A DNA stretch of 64,000 nucleotides from Pseudoflavonifractor phocaeensis (GTDB lineage Bacteria > Bacillota > Clostridia > Oscillospirales > Oscillospiraceae). The position numbers were made by a program, and so were the translations under genes. Shown here piece after piece: positions 44,421-54,493 of the stretch (position 1 is its first letter; each line of letters opens with the position of its first letter). The DNA is taken from NCBI RefSeq assembly GCF_021531375.1, contig NZ_JADYTU010000007.1, positions 1-64,000 on the forward strand. Direction: 5' to 3'. The notes beneath the pieces are model-generated. The model made no database searches, was not told the origin of the DNA, and saw only the letters and a list, made by a program, of their open reading frames with translations.

Positions 44421-45389
44421 TCAGGCCTTGCCGTCGCAGCCCAGGACGTTGATCAGCTTGTGCTTGACCAGCTCCTTGATGTTGGCGCGGGCGGGCTTCA
44501 GATACTCGCGGGGATCGAACTTGTCGGGGTGCTCATCGAAGAACTGACGGATGGTGCCGGTCATGGTCAGACGCAGGTCAGAGTCGATGTTGATCTTACA
44601 CACGGACATGGAAGCGGCCTTACGCAGCTGATCCTCGGGGATGCCGATGGCGTCGGGCATCTTGCCGCCGTGCTCGTTGATCATCTTCACATACTCCTGG
44701 GGCACGGAGGAAGAGCCGTGGAGGACGATGGGGAAGCCGGGCAGGCGCTTGGAGACCTCCTCCAGCACGTCGAAACGCAGGGGAGGCGGAACCAGGATGC
44801 CCTTCTCGTTGCGGGTGCACTGGGCGGGAGTGAACTTGTAAGCGCCGTGGCTGGTGCCGATGGCAATGGCCAGAGAGTCACAGCCGGTCTTGGTCACAAA
44901 CTCCTCGACCTCCTCGGGACGGGTGTAGGAGGAATCCGCGGCGGAGACCTTCACATCGTCCTCAACGCCGGCCAGGGTGCCCAGCTCAGCCTCGACCACC
45001 ACGCCGTGGTCGTGGGCATACTCCACGACCTTCTTGGTGATCTCGATGTTCTCGGCGAAGGGCTTGGAGGAGGCGTCGATCATGACGGAGGTAAAGCCGC
45101 CGTCGATGCAGGCCTTGCAGGTCTCAAAGTCGGGGCCGTGGTCCAGATGCAGGGCGATGGGGATCTCGGGGCACTCAATGACAGCGGCCTCGACCAGCTT
45201 CACCAGATAGGTGTGGTTGGCATAGGCGCGCGCGCCCTTGGAAACCTGGAGAATCAGGGGAGCCTTGACCTCACGGGCGGCCTCGGTGATGCCCTGAACG
45301 ATCTCCATGTTGTTAACGTTGAAAGCGCCGATGGCGTAGCCGCCATCGTAAGCCTTCTTAAACATTTCGGTAGTAGTGACCAATGGCAT
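44421..45389 (-). CDS. fba: Class II fructose-1,6-bisphosphate aldolase
   Basis: This 322-residue zinc aldolase of glycolysis has IALHLDHGPDFETC (zinc His and catalytic Asp), VVEAELGTLAG, GTSHGAYKF and IVLHGSSSVP. ATG 45389 with AAGGAG ahead is chosen; 21 more residues are open upstream but lie across the promoter. It is divergent from the phosphofructokinase gene, so two consecutive glycolytic steps share one control region. Confidence 0.96.
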   Translation of the reverse strand: MPLVTTTEMFKKAYDGGYAIGAFNVNNMEIVQGITEAAREVKAPLILQVSKGARAYANHTYLVKLVEAAVIECPEIPIALHLDHGPDFETCKACIDGGFTSVMIDASSKPFAENIEITKKVVEYAHDHGVVVEAELGTLAGVEDDVKVSAADSSYTRPEEVEEFVTKTGCDSLAIAIGTSHGAYKFTPAQCTRNEKGILVPPPLRFDVLEEVSKRLPGFPIVLHGSSSVPQEYVKMINEHGGKMPDAIGIPEDQLRKAASMSVCKINIDSDLRLTMTGTIRQFFDEHPDKFDPREYLKPARANIKELVKHKLINVLGCDGKA

Positions 45390-45423
45390 AGTTACCATCT
45401 CCTTATAAAATTTGGCGTTTCTT

Positions 45424-45452
45424 ATTGTATCATTAACGGTTGATAAATACAA
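45424..45452 (-). promoter_or_regulatory. Promoter of fba
   Basis: On the reverse strand, TTGTAT (45452-45447) and TACAAT (45429-45424) are 17 bases apart, with TGA before the -10. It overlaps the spacer of the pfk promoter. Confidence 0.75.
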
Positions 45453-45468
45453 GTGTTTGTGTTATTCT
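45440..45468 (+). promoter_or_regulatory. Promoter of pfk
   Basis: TTGATA (45440-45445) and TATTCT (45463-45468) are 17 bases apart. Its spacer contains the -35 of the fba promoter on the other strand. Confidence 0.6.
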
Positions 45469-45534
45469 TTAAAAGAGAATTTCCACGTTAAATCCATTTC
45501 ATTCTTATTTATTTCGATTAAGGAGGAACCAAAC

Positions 45535-46776
45535 ATGGAGAAATTGACTGGCGCCTGTATTATCGGCCAGTCCGGAGGCCCCACCGCTGTCATTAACGCC
45601 AGCGCTCAGGGTGTTATCCAGACCGCTTTGAAGGCTGACTGCATCACCCGGGTCCTGGGCGCCGCCCACGGCATCAAGGGTGTTCTGGAGGACAAACTGT
45701 ACGACATGTCCCAGGAGGACCCCGCTGAGCTGGACATCCTGAAGTACACCCCCTCCTCCGCCCTGGGTTCCTGCCGCTATAAGCTGGCTGACCCCGATAA
45801 GGACGACACCGATTACAAGCGCATCCTGGAGATCTTCCAGAAGTACAATGTCCGCTACTTCTTCTACAACGGCGGCAACGACTCCATGGACACCTGCAAC
45901 AAGATCTCCAAGTATATGCAGAAGGTCGGCTATGAGTGCCGCATCATGGGCGTGCCCAAGACCATCGACAACGATCTGAACGGCACCGACCATTGCCCCG
46001 GCTTCGCCTCCGCCGCCAAGTATATCGCCACCTCCTGCGCCGAGGTCTGGCAGGACGCCCACGTCTATGACACCGGCATGGTCACCATCATTGAGATCAT
46101 GGGCCGCCACGCCGGCTGGCTGGCCGGCTCCGCCGCTCTGGCCTCTCTCACCGGCTGCGGTCCCGACCTGGTCTACCTGCCCGAGACGGATTTCGATATG
46201 GATCAGTTCCTGGCCGACGTGAAGGCCACCTACGCCAAGACCGGCAAGTGCATGGTGGCTGTCTCCGAGGGCATCCACTACGCCGACGGCACCTTCGTCT
46301 CCGAGGCCAAGACCTCTGCCACCGACGGCTTCGGCCACGCTCAGCTGGGCGGTCTGGCCGCCATGCTGGCTGAGACCGTAAAGCAGGCCACCGGCGCCAA
46401 GGTCCGCGGCATCGAGCTGTCCCTGCTCCAGCGCTGCGGCTCCCATGTCGCGTCCAAGACCGACGTGGAGGAAGCCTGGCTGGCCGGCTCCGCCGCCGTG
46501 GAGGCCGCTGTCTCCGGCGTCACGGACAAGATGGTCGCCTTCAAATGTACCCGCGAGGGCGGCTACAAGTGCGAGACCAGCCTGGAGCCTCTGGACATCG
46601 TAGCCAACTTTGAGAAGAAGGTCCCCCGCGAGTGGATCAACGAGGCGGGCAACGGCATCGAGCAGCCCTTCATCGACTATGTGCTGCCCCTGATCCAGGG
46701 TGAGTCCCAGGCTCCCAAGGAGAACTCCCTCCCCCGCTTCGCCCATCTGAAGAAGGTCCTCACCACCGAGATGTAA
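45535..46776 (+). CDS. pfp: 6-phosphofructokinase, PPi-dependent type
   Basis: This 413-residue phosphofructokinase has GQSGGPTAVINAS at the N terminus, YNGGNDSMDT and GVPKTIDNDL. The Asp in GGNDS (in place of GGDGS) and the Lys in PKTIDND are marks of pyrophosphate-dependent enzymes, so this enzyme probably uses PPi and runs reversibly. ATG 45535 follows AAGGAGGAACC. Codon use is that of a highly expressed gene. Confidence 0.92.
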   Translation: MEKLTGACIIGQSGGPTAVINASAQGVIQTALKADCITRVLGAAHGIKGVLEDKLYDMSQEDPAELDILKYTPSSALGSCRYKLADPDKDDTDYKRILEIFQKYNVRYFFYNGGNDSMDTCNKISKYMQKVGYECRIMGVPKTIDNDLNGTDHCPGFASAAKYIATSCAEVWQDAHVYDTGMVTIIEIMGRHAGWLAGSAALASLTGCGPDLVYLPETDFDMDQFLADVKATYAKTGKCMVAVSEGIHYADGTFVSEAKTSATDGFGHAQLGGLAAMLAETVKQATGAKVRGIELSLLQRCGSHVASKTDVEEAWLAGSAAVEAAVSGVTDKMVAFKCTREGGYKCETSLEPLDIVANFEKKVPREWINEAGNGIEQPFIDYVLPLIQGESQAPKENSLPRFAHLKKVLTTEM

Positions 46777-46787
46777 TGGTATCCAAC

Positions 46788-46819
46788 GTCCCGACGCGCA
46801 AGCGTCGGGACATTTTTTA
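46788..46819 (+). terminator. Rho-independent terminator after pfp
   Basis: GTCCCGACGC pairs with GCGTCGGGAC and is followed by ATTTTTTA. Confidence 0.92.
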
Positions 46820-46825
46820 TGAGAA

Positions 46826-46872
46826 GAACAAACAGGCTCCCATATCAGAGATATGGGAGCCTGTTATCTTAA
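46826..46872. terminator. Hairpin terminator at the end of the AI-2E-type transporter gene
   Basis: AACAGGCTCCCATAT pairs with ATATGGGAGCCTGTT, a 15-bp perfect stem between convergent genes. Confidence 0.85.
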
Positions 46873-46899
46873 TTTACGCTTGAGAAGAATTGCAGACGC

Positions 46900-48201
46900 T
46901 CAATCGGACTTCTCCCCTGCCCCGTCGCGGTTGGTTTGGGCCAAAGCCGTTGTTTTTCCGAGATAATATTCCGTTTCCACCGGCAGGCCGTGGTTCCGCA
47001 GTCCCCGCCGGACCAGACGGGTGATAATGCTGTACAGCATGGCAAACACCGGCACGCCCAGCACCATCCCCATAAAGCCGAACAGGCCGCCGAACAGGAG
47101 AATGGAGAACAGCACCCAGAAGGAGGCAAGCCCGGTGGAATCGCCCAGGATCTTGGGGCCCAGGATATTGCCGTCAAACTGCTGGAGCACGATGATGAAG
47201 ATGACGAAATAGACGCACTGGATGGGGCTGACCAGCAGGATCAGGAACGCGCAGGGCACCGCCCCGATGAAGGGACCAAAGAAGGGGATGATATTGGTGA
47301 CGCCGATGATGGTGGCGAGCAGCGCCGGATAGGGAAATTTAAGCAGGTTGCAGCACACCAGAGTAATGACCCCGATAATCAGGGAGTCCAGCAGCTTGCC
47401 ATTGATGAAGCCGCTGAGGATGCGGTAGGCGTTCCGGGTCTCGTCCACGATCAGATCCCCCACCCGGGTGGGAAACAGGCTGTAGACGATCTTCTTGCTC
47501 TGGGCGGCGAAGGTATCCTTGCGGGCCAGCAGATAGACGGAGACGATGAGCGCGATCAGCAGATCCTTCATCAGCAGCAGGAAGGCGATGATGACGGCAG
47601 AAACGTTGGAGACCACGCCGGTAATGTTGGGCAGGATAGACTCCTTGATCCACTTGATGGTGGAGGTCACTGACTCCAGATTGGGCAGGATATCGGAAAC
47701 GAGCCACTGCTCCAGAGAGGCCGCCGCCGAATTATACAGGGGCATGACGGCAGATTGGATCTCCGGATTGTTTTCCAAAAAGGCCAGCAGCCAGGTCTGA
47801 ACACTCTCAATATAGCCCGGGAAAGCCTGGACCAGCCCCACCACGCTGAGATAGACCTGGGGAATCACCATGGCCATCAGCAGATAGAGCAGGAAGAAGG
47901 CAAAAAACAGGCTGAAGATAATGGCCAGGATATTCAGGAAGGCTACGTCCCGTTGGTTCTCCAGCCTGGAGTTGGGCGTCATAGCCATCATGAATCTCAG
48001 GATGCCCCGGTGGATGGGCAATAGAAGAAAAGCGATGATCATGCCCAGGAAAATGGGCCGCAGAATACGGGCCAGCATAGTGAGGAATCCACGGACCACA
48101 GAGGCGTGGAACAGCAGGAAAAAGAGCAGGATGGCCGCCGCGATCACGCAGAAAGCCGTGACTCCCGCGGCAAAATAGGATTTGTAATGGCTGCGCTTCA
48201 A
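46900..48201 (-). CDS. AI-2E family transporter (PerM/YtvI-like)
   Basis: This 433-residue membrane protein has about eight helices and the PF01594 pattern: FLGMIIAFLLLPI near the start, DLIVDETRNAYRILSGFINGKLLDSLIIGVITLVCC and GVTNIIPFFGPFIGAVPCAFLIL. Family members are often labelled as AI-2 exporters, but many exchange ions or small solutes. The end is charged and soluble. It lies 28 bases from purB on the same strand. Confidence 0.92.
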   Translation of the reverse strand: MKRSHYKSYFAAGVTAFCVIAAAILLFFLLFHASVVRGFLTMLARILRPIFLGMIIAFLLLPIHRGILRFMMAMTPNSRLENQRDVAFLNILAIIFSLFFAFFLLYLLMAMVIPQVYLSVVGLVQAFPGYIESVQTWLLAFLENNPEIQSAVMPLYNSAAASLEQWLVSDILPNLESVTSTIKWIKESILPNITGVVSNVSAVIIAFLLLMKDLLIALIVSVYLLARKDTFAAQSKKIVYSLFPTRVGDLIVDETRNAYRILSGFINGKLLDSLIIGVITLVCCNLLKFPYPALLATIIGVTNIIPFFGPFIGAVPCAFLILLVSPIQCVYFVIFIIVLQQFDGNILGPKILGDSTGLASFWVLFSILLFGGLFGFMGMVLGVPVFAMLYSIITRLVRRGLRNHGLPVETEYYLGKTTALAQTNRDGAGEKSD

Positions 48202-48229
48202 GGCACTCCACCTGTCCTTCCCTGTCGAT

Positions 48230-49666
48230 TTATACCTTCAGCTCCGTCTCCTTGTTCTTCAAAACATCCGCGTAGCGCTCCAGCACGGGCGCCACCTCCT
48301 CGGCCAGGAACTCCTCCACCTGCTGGGGGCAGCGGCCGATGTAGCGGCTGGGCTCCAGATGGGCGGTCAACTCCTCGCGGGTCAGGCCGAAGGCGGGGTC
48401 CTCCGCAATGAGATCAATGAGATTGTTCGTAAGGCCAAGATCCTTTACATTCTTTCCTGCCTCAAGGGAGTGGATCCGAATACGCTCGTGGAGCTCCTGG
48501 CGGTTGCCGCCCTTTTTCACCGCATCCATCATAATGTTCTCGCTGGCCATGAACGGCAGCTCCTCCAGGACATGCTTTTCAATGACCTTGGGGTGGACGA
48601 TCAGGCCGGAGGCCACGTTGAGGTAGATGTTCAGGATAGCGTCCACTGCCAGGAATGCCTCGGGCACCGAGAGGCGCTTGTTGGCCGAGTCGTCCAGCGT
48701 CCGCTCGAACCACTGGGTGGCGGTGGTGATGGCGGGGTTCCCCACGTCCACAATAACATACCGGGCCAGGGAGCAGATCCGCTCGCAGCGCATGGGGTTG
48801 CGCTTATAGGGCATGGCGGAAGAGCCGATCTGGTTCTTCTCGAAGGGCTCCTCCACCTCCTTCAGGTGGCAAAGCAGACGCATATCGGTGGCAAACTTGC
48901 TGGCGGACTGGGCGATGCCGGCCAGGGTGGACACCACATTGTAATCCATCTTACGGGAATAGGTCTGTCCGCTTACGGGGACAAAGGATGTAAAGCCCAT
49001 TTCCTTCGCAATCTTCATCTCCAGCTGCTTGACCTTCTCGTGGTCTCCCTCAAACAGCTCCAGGAAGGAAGCCTGAGTGCCGGTGGTACCCTTGGAGCCA
49101 AGCAGCTTCAGGGTGGAGATCCGGTACTCCACCTCCTCCAAATCCATGAGCAGCTCGTTCATCCAGAGGGTGGCGCGCTTGCCCACGGTGACCAGTTGGG
49201 CGGCCTGGAAATGGGTAAAGCCCAGGGTGGGCAGGGCCTTATACTCGTCGGCAAACTTGGCCAGCTTGGCAATGACCTGGACCAGCTTGTTCCGGACCAG
49301 CTCCAGACCCTCCCGCATGAGGATCACATCGGTATTGTCGCCCACATAGCAGCTGGTGGCGCCCAAATGGATGATGGGCATGGCTTTGGGGCACAGCTCG
49401 CCGTAGGTGTGGACATGGGCCATTACGTCGTGACGCAACTTCTTTTCCCACTGGGCGGCTTTTTCGTAGTCGATGTCGGTGATATGAGCCTCTAGCTCAT
49501 CCACCTGCTCCTGGGTGACGGGCAGGCCCAGTTCCATCTCGGCCCGGGCCAGGGCGACCCAAAGACGGCGCCAGGTGGAGAATTTCTTGTCCGCGGAGAA
49601 GATGTACAGCATCTCATCGCTGGCGTAACGGGAGGACAGCGGGCTTTCGTAGGTATTGGTAGCCAT
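48230..49666 (-). CDS. purB: Adenylosuccinate lyase
   Basis: This 478-residue fumarase-superfamily enzyme acts twice in purine synthesis. It has the signature GSSAMPYKRNPMRCE, the catalytic-His region GFTHFQAAQLVTVGKR, and IIHLGATSCYVGDN. Length and sequence suit the longer type shared with eukaryotes. A reverse TATAAT at 49768-49763 may be its -10; the -35 is poor. Confidence 0.95.
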   Translation of the reverse strand: MATNTYESPLSSRYASDEMLYIFSADKKFSTWRRLWVALARAEMELGLPVTQEQVDELEAHITDIDYEKAAQWEKKLRHDVMAHVHTYGELCPKAMPIIHLGATSCYVGDNTDVILMREGLELVRNKLVQVIAKLAKFADEYKALPTLGFTHFQAAQLVTVGKRATLWMNELLMDLEEVEYRISTLKLLGSKGTTGTQASFLELFEGDHEKVKQLEMKIAKEMGFTSFVPVSGQTYSRKMDYNVVSTLAGIAQSASKFATDMRLLCHLKEVEEPFEKNQIGSSAMPYKRNPMRCERICSLARYVIVDVGNPAITTATQWFERTLDDSANKRLSVPEAFLAVDAILNIYLNVASGLIVHPKVIEKHVLEELPFMASENIMMDAVKKGGNRQELHERIRIHSLEAGKNVKDLGLTNNLIDLIAEDPAFGLTREELTAHLEPSRYIGRCPQQVEEFLAEEVAPVLERYADVLKNKETELKV

Positions 49667-49823
49667 GTTATTTCAACCTCTTTTATCTAAAGTGTTGGAA
49701 GAAAGGAAGGCGTTCCGCCTCCGCCCTGCCCCTCCGGCAGGAGCTGCGGCAGAGTTAAATTTATTATATCGTATTTCCCTTGCCTTTGCCACACTTTCAG
49801 AAAACTTTCAGGAAAATTTCATC

Positions 49824-49855
49824 AAAAAAGGATGCCGCTTACGCGGCATCCTTTT
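49824..49855 (-). terminator. Rho-independent terminator after the aminotransferase
   Basis: GGATGCCGC pairs with GCGGCATCC around a 4-base loop; on the reverse strand a T run follows. Confidence 0.9.
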
Positions 49856-49870
49856 CGCATTTGATTTCAC

Positions 49871-51070
49871 TCAGACGGTCTCGCCCTTGAGGAACTTCTC
49901 CAGGCGCTTCAGGCCCTCTTTGATGTTTTCAATAGACGTGGCGTAGGACCAGCGGACGAAGTTGGGGGCGCCGAAGCTGGTGCCGGGGACCACAGCCACC
50001 TTGCCGTACTTCAGGAACAGGGTGCCGAAGTCGTCGGCGTTCCGGATGACCTGGCCGTGCATCTCCTTGCCGATGAGCTTCTCAATGTTCATCATCACAT
50101 AGAAAGCGCCGTGGGGCTTGTTGCAGCTGACCCCCTCGATACTGTTCATCCGGTCCACCATGTAGTTGCGGCGGCGCTCAAAGGCCAGACGCATGCTCTC
50201 CACGCTCTCCTGAGAGGCGGTCAGGGCCTCCAGGGCGGCCTTCTGGGAGACTGCGCAGGGAGAGCCGATGCAGTGGCTGAGGTAGTTGGAGATGATCTTG
50301 GCGATCTCGTGGTTGGCGGCCACATAGCCGATCCGCCAGCCGGTCATGGCATAGGACTTGGAGACGCCGTTGATCAGGAGGGTGCGCTCCTTCACGTCGT
50401 CGCCCAGAGAAGCGAAGCTGACAAATTCCGCGTTGTCATAGACCAGACTGTAGTAGATCTCGTCGGAAATGACGTAGATGTCCTTCTCGACGCAGACCTT
50501 GGCCATGGCCTCCAGCTCCCGGCGGTTGTACATGGAGCCGGTGGGGTTGGAGGGGTTGTTCAGGATCATGCACTTGGTATTGGGGGTGATGGCAGCGGCC
50601 AGGCTCTCGGCGGTGATCTTGAACTCATTGGCCTCGGTGGCCTCCAGGATCACGGGCACGCCGCCGACCATGCGGATCAGCTCGGCGTAGCTGACCCAGT
50701 AGGGAGAGGGCAGGATCACTTCGTCCCCGGGGTTGACCAGGGCCCGCAGGGCCACATAGACGCAGGGCTTGGCGCCGCTGGAAACACAGATCTGCTTGAA
50801 GTCATACTCCAGGCCGCAGTCGGCCTTCAGACGGTCACAGATGGCCTGGCGCAGCTCCACGGTGCCGCTGGAAGGAGTATACCGGGTATCGTTATGGTCG
50901 ATGGCCGCGTGGCCGGCAGCCTTGATGTGGTCCGGAGTGGCAAAATCCGGCTCACCGGCGCCAAAGCCGATGACGTCGATCCCCTCCGCCTTCATCTGCT
51001 TAAACATGGAGTCGATCGCCATGGTAGCGGAGGGTTCCACCGCCAGAGCGATTTTGGATAATTCCTTCAT
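49871..51070 (-). CDS. Class I PLP aminotransferase (aspartate type)
   Basis: This 399-residue aminotransferase begins MKELSKIALAVEPSATMAIDS, with GFGAGEPDFATP, NNPSNPTGSMYN, DEIYYSLVYD, and the PLP lysine in NGVSKSYAMTGWRIGY. It is probably an aspartate or broad amino-acid transaminase. ATG 51070 follows GGGAGG; a start 15 bases upstream is less likely. A long leader precedes it. Confidence 0.93.
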   Translation of the reverse strand: MKELSKIALAVEPSATMAIDSMFKQMKAEGIDVIGFGAGEPDFATPDHIKAAGHAAIDHNDTRYTPSSGTVELRQAICDRLKADCGLEYDFKQICVSSGAKPCVYVALRALVNPGDEVILPSPYWVSYAELIRMVGGVPVILEATEANEFKITAESLAAAITPNTKCMILNNPSNPTGSMYNRRELEAMAKVCVEKDIYVISDEIYYSLVYDNAEFVSFASLGDDVKERTLLINGVSKSYAMTGWRIGYVAANHEIAKIISNYLSHCIGSPCAVSQKAALEALTASQESVESMRLAFERRRNYMVDRMNSIEGVSCNKPHGAFYVMMNIEKLIGKEMHGQVIRNADDFGTLFLKYGKVAVVPGTSFGAPNFVRWSYATSIENIKEGLKRLEKFLKGETV

Positions 51071-51226
51071 ACCAATTCCTCCCAAGTTATCTTATGAGCC
51101 TGCCGCCCTTCCTGCCTCTGTTTTGCAGGAATGAATCCATCTCGCTTTTCAACTTGCAAGTTTTCCTGCGGATAACCTTGTTTCACGCTTCATTCGACCA
51201 AATATCCCGGCTGACTCAGTGTTGCA
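51071..51226 (-). promoter_or_regulatory. Long structured leader of the aminotransferase gene
   Basis: The promoter predicts a 5' leader of about 155 bases. It contains GCAGGAA and TTCCTGC (a 7-bp stem) enclosing the palindrome AACTTGCAAGTT. No T-box sequence or known riboswitch was recognised. It may be a control leader or only spacing. Confidence 0.35.
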
Positions 51227-51232
51227 CGGCAT

Positions 51233-51261
51233 ATTATAAAAAAAAACTTGCAAAAAAGCAA
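51233..51261 (-). promoter_or_regulatory. Promoter of the aminotransferase gene
   Basis: On the reverse strand, TTGCTT (51261-51256) is 17 bases from a perfect TATAAT (51238-51233). Confidence 0.8.
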
Positions 51262-51352
51262 GGGAAATTTACAAAGATTTTGGAAAAATGAATCTTTCAT
51301 CATTCTTTCCTTCAAAGCGGGATCAGTATCCCCTTTCTTTCGTCAAATTATG

Positions 51353-51388
51353 CAAAAAGCAGCGGCCCTCCCGGAGGAGGACCGCTCA
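51353..51388 (-). terminator. Rho-independent terminator after leuB
   Basis: The reverse strand reads AGCGGTCCTC..GAGGGCCGCT and then GCTTTTTGC. The stretch 51262-51352 holds no gene. Confidence 0.85.
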
Positions 51389-51423
51389 TGTTCAGAGGTT
51401 TTTGCCGTGGGGAACACCGCGGA

Positions 51424-52500
51424 TCAGATCTTCTCGCGGATCAGCTCGCCCATTTTCACGGTTCCCACAGCCGTTTCACCGGGCCCGGCGATGTCGGCGG
51501 TGCGCCAGCCCTCGTTAAGGACGGCATCCACCGCTTTCTCAATGGCGTCGGCCTCCGCCGCCAGCTGGAACGAGTAGCGGAACATCATGGCGACGGACAG
51601 GATGGTGGCGATGGGGTTGGCCTTGTCCTGGCCGGCGATGTCAGGCGCGGAGCCGTGGATGGGCTCGTACAGGCCGGGGGCGGTATCTCCGATGGACGCG
51701 GAGGGCAGCAGGCCGATGGACCCGGTGATCATGGAGGCTTCGTCGGACAGAATGTCGCCGAACATGTTCTCGGTAACCACCACGTCGAACTGGCCGGGGT
51801 CCCGGACCATCTGCATGGCGGCGTTGTCCACCAGCACATCCTCATAGGCCACGTCGGAGTATTCCTCCGCCAGCCGGTGCATCACCTTCCGCCACAGACG
51901 GGAGGTCTCCAGCACGTTGGCCTTGTCCACGCTGGACACCTTCTTGCCGCGCAGACGGGCCAGCTCGAAGGCCCGACGGCCGATACGCTCGATCTCCATC
52001 TCGGAGTAGGCCATCCGGTCGGCGGCCTCCTCTCCCCTGTCCTCGGTTTGGTACTTCTCCCGCTTGCCGAAGTAGATGCCGCCGGTCAGCTCCCGGACGA
52101 TCATCAGGTCAATGCCCCTGTCCGCCGTCTCCTTCTTCAGGGGGCAGGCGTCGGCCAGCGCGGGCCGGAGGGCGGCGGGACGGAGGTTGGCATACAGGCC
52201 CAGGTCCTTGCGGATGGACAGCAGGGCGGTCTCGGGCCGCTTCTCCGCCTCGGTGGCGTGACCCCACTTGGGACCGCCCACGGCGCCCAGAAGCACCGCG
52301 TCGCAGGCTCTGCACTTGTCCGCGGTGCCGTCGGGGTAAGACTTGCCCACCGCGTCGATGGCGCAGCCGCCCATCATCACGTCTACAAATTCAAAGCTGT
52401 GGCCGAACTTGGCGCCCACGGTCTCCATGACCTTGACCGCCTCGCCCACTACCTCGGGGCCGATGCCGTCGCCCCGGATCAGCGCGATCTTATAGTTCAT
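51424..52500 (-). CDS. leuB: 3-isopropylmalate dehydrogenase
   Basis: This 358-residue NAD enzyme of leucine synthesis begins [21 protein letters not shown]. It has [10 protein letters not shown], the substrate loop [24 protein letters not shown] and the metal site [19 protein letters not shown]. It overlaps leuD by four bases; the operon order is leuC-leuD-leuB. Confidence 0.97.
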   Translation of the reverse strand: MNYKIALIRGDGIGPEVVGEAVKVMETVGAKFGHSFEFVDVMMGGCAIDAVGKSYPDGTADKCRACDAVLLGAVGGPKWGHATEAEKRPETALLSIRKDLGLYANLRPAALRPALADACPLKKETADRGIDLMIVRELTGGIYFGKREKYQTEDRGEEAADRMAYSEMEIERIGRRAFELARLRGKKVSSVDKANVLETSRLWRKVMHRLAEEYSDVAYEDVLVDNAAMQMVRDPGQFDVVVTENMFGDILSDEASMITGSIGLLPSASIGDTAPGLYEPIHGSAPDIAGQDKANPIATILSVAMMFRYSFQLAAEADAIEKAVDAVLNEGWRTADIAGPGETAVGTVKMGELIREKI

Positions 52501-52982
52501 TTCGCCACCCCTCTCGCCTTCAGGGAATTGAGCAGGCCGCCGCTCTTAATGATGCCGTCGATGAACTCGGGGAAGGGCGCGGCCTGATAGGTTTTGCCGG
52601 TGGTCACGTCGGTGATGACGCCGGAGGCGAAGTCCACCTCCACCTGGTCCCCGGACTGGATCTCCTCAGCGGCCTGGGGGCACTCCACGATGGGAAAGCC
52701 GATGTTGATGGAATTGCGGTAGAAGATGCGGGCAAAGGAAGGGGCGATGACGCATTTGACCCCGCAGGACTTGATGGCCAGAGGGGCGTGCTCCCGGCTG
52801 GAGCCGCAGCCGAAGTTGGGTCCGGCCACGATGATGTCCCCCTCCTCCACGGTGGAGGCAAAGTCGGCGTCGATGTCCTCCATGCAGTGGGAGGCCAACG
52901 CGGCGGGAGAGGGGTCGTTCAGGTGCCGGGCGGGAATGATCACGTCAGTGTCCACGTTGGCGCCGTATTTATAAACCTTCAT
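52497..52982 (-). CDS. leuD: 3-isopropylmalate dehydratase small subunit
   Basis: This 161-residue swivel subunit reads [21 protein letters not shown], with [18 protein letters not shown] and [11 protein letters not shown]. It pairs with LeuC to isomerise isopropylmalate. ATG 52982 is preferred over an earlier frame start; AAGGAAAG precedes it. Confidence 0.96.
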   Translation of the reverse strand: MKVYKYGANVDTDVIIPARHLNDPSPAALASHCMEDIDADFASTVEEGDIIVAGPNFGCGSSREHAPLAIKSCGVKCVIAPSFARIFYRNSINIGFPIVECPQAAEEIQSGDQVEVDFASGVITDVTTGKTYQAAPFPEFIDGIIKSGGLLNSLKARGVAK

Positions 52983-53067
52983 AGTTATCTTTCCTTTCTT
53001 TTCCGGCAGGAGCGGGGCGTGGGCTGGGGCGGGACGCCGCAATTCCTGTCTCCTGTCTCCAAACTCC

Positions 53068-54324
53068 TCACTTGCGCGGGTCGGCCACGCAGCCGGCGAT
53101 GGCGGAGGCGGCGGCTACGTCGGGGCTGGCCAGGATGACCTCGGAGGACACATGGCCCATACGGCCCACAAAGTTCCGGTTGGTGGTGGAGACGGTGCGC
53201 TCCCCTTCCGCCATAACGCCCATGTGGCCGCCCAGACAGGGGCCGCAGGTGGGGGTGGAGACGGCGGCGCCGGCCTCGATAAAGGTCTGGATCAGGCCCT
53301 CCTCCATGGCCTGGAGAACGATGGCCTGGGTGGCGGGGATGACCACGCAGCGGACATTGGGCGCTATCTTTTTGCCCTTCATGACGGCGGCGGCGGCACG
53401 CAGGTCGCTGATCCGTCCGTTGGTGCAGGAGCCGATGACCACCTGGTCAATGGGCAGGCCGGCCACCTCGCTGACCACCTTGGTGTTTTCGGGCAAGTGG
53501 GGCATGGCCACGGTGGGCTCCAGCTTGTCCAGGTCGATGACCACCTCTCTGTCATAAACGGCGTCAGAATCGGCGGAGAAGGCCTCGCAGGGGCGGCTGA
53601 CCCGGCCGTTGATGTACTCCATGGTCTTCTCGTCCACGGGGAAAATACCGTTCTTGCCGCCAGCCTCGATGGCCATGTTGGAGATGGTAAAGCGGTCGTC
53701 CATGGACAGAGAGGAGACGCCCTCTCCGGTAAACTCCAGGGACTTGTACAGGGCGCCGTCCACGCCGATGGTGCCGATCAGATGCAGGATCACGTCCTTG
53801 CCGGACACATGGGGCTGAAGCTTGCCCTTCAGCGTCACCTTGATGGCGGAGGGCACCTTGAACCACAGCAGGCCGGTGGCCATGCCGGCGGCCATATCGG
53901 TGGAGCCGATGCCGGTGGAGAAAGCGCCCAGCGCGCCGTAGGTACAGGTGTGGGAGTCGGCGCCCACGATGACCTCGCCGGGGGCGCACAGGCCCTTCTC
54001 AGGCAGCAGGGCGTGCTCCACGCCCATGTGGCCCACATCAAAGAAGTTGGTGATCTGGTGCTTATGCGCAAACTCCCGGGCCTGCTTGCACAGCTGGGCG
54101 GACTTGATGTCCTTGCAGGGAGTGTAGTGGTCCAGAACGATGGCGATCTTGTCCCGGTCAAAAACCTGGGTAAAGCCCGCCTTTTCAAACTCGGTGATGG
54201 CAACGGGGGTGGTGATGTCGTTGCCCAGCACCATGTTCAGTCTGGCTTCGATAAGCTGGCCCGGCTCCACCCGGTCCAGACCGGCGGCCTTTGCCAGGAT
54301 CTTCTGTGTCATGGTCATTCCCAT
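53068..54324 (-). CDS. leuC: 3-isopropylmalate dehydratase large subunit
   Basis: This 418-residue aconitase-family subunit shows [41 protein letters not shown] and [13 protein letters not shown]; the three cysteines bind the 4Fe-4S cluster. This length is the short bacterial/archaeal type that works with a separate LeuD. The leucine genes run leuC-leuD-leuB, with no leuA nearby. Confidence 0.96.
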   Translation of the reverse strand: MGMTMTQKILAKAAGLDRVEPGQLIEARLNMVLGNDITTPVAITEFEKAGFTQVFDRDKIAIVLDHYTPCKDIKSAQLCKQAREFAHKHQITNFFDVGHMGVEHALLPEKGLCAPGEVIVGADSHTCTYGALGAFSTGIGSTDMAAGMATGLLWFKVPSAIKVTLKGKLQPHVSGKDVILHLIGTIGVDGALYKSLEFTGEGVSSLSMDDRFTISNMAIEAGGKNGIFPVDEKTMEYINGRVSRPCEAFSADSDAVYDREVVIDLDKLEPTVAMPHLPENTKVVSEVAGLPIDQVVIGSCTNGRISDLRAAAAVMKGKKIAPNVRCVVIPATQAIVLQAMEEGLIQTFIEAGAAVSTPTCGPCLGGHMGVMAEGERTVSTTNRNFVGRMGHVSSEVILASPDVAAASAIAGCVADPRK

Positions 54325-54371
54325 AAAAACGATTCCTCCTATGTGCGGATGGTATTAGTATGACAGGGCCC

Positions 54372-54401
54372 TTGCCAAAAGAATGTAAACTATGTTATAA
54401 T
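54372..54401 (+). promoter_or_regulatory. Promoter of the Crp/Fnr-type gene
   Basis: TTGCCA at 54372-54377 is 18 bases from TATAAT (54396-54401), with TGT before the -10. The leuC promoter on the other strand must lie in the same gap but was not clear. Confidence 0.7.
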
Positions 54402-54493
54402 CGCAGGCGGTCAAACAAGTTTTTTCCACCGTCTGAGTATTCGAAAACATCCGTCCCATGAGCGAAACACGGTTAATTTGGAGGTGAACTGCC

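Noticed and set aside
51071-51226. T-box leader before the aminotransferase
   Set aside because: No T-box sequence and no terminator/antiterminator pair of that type was found.
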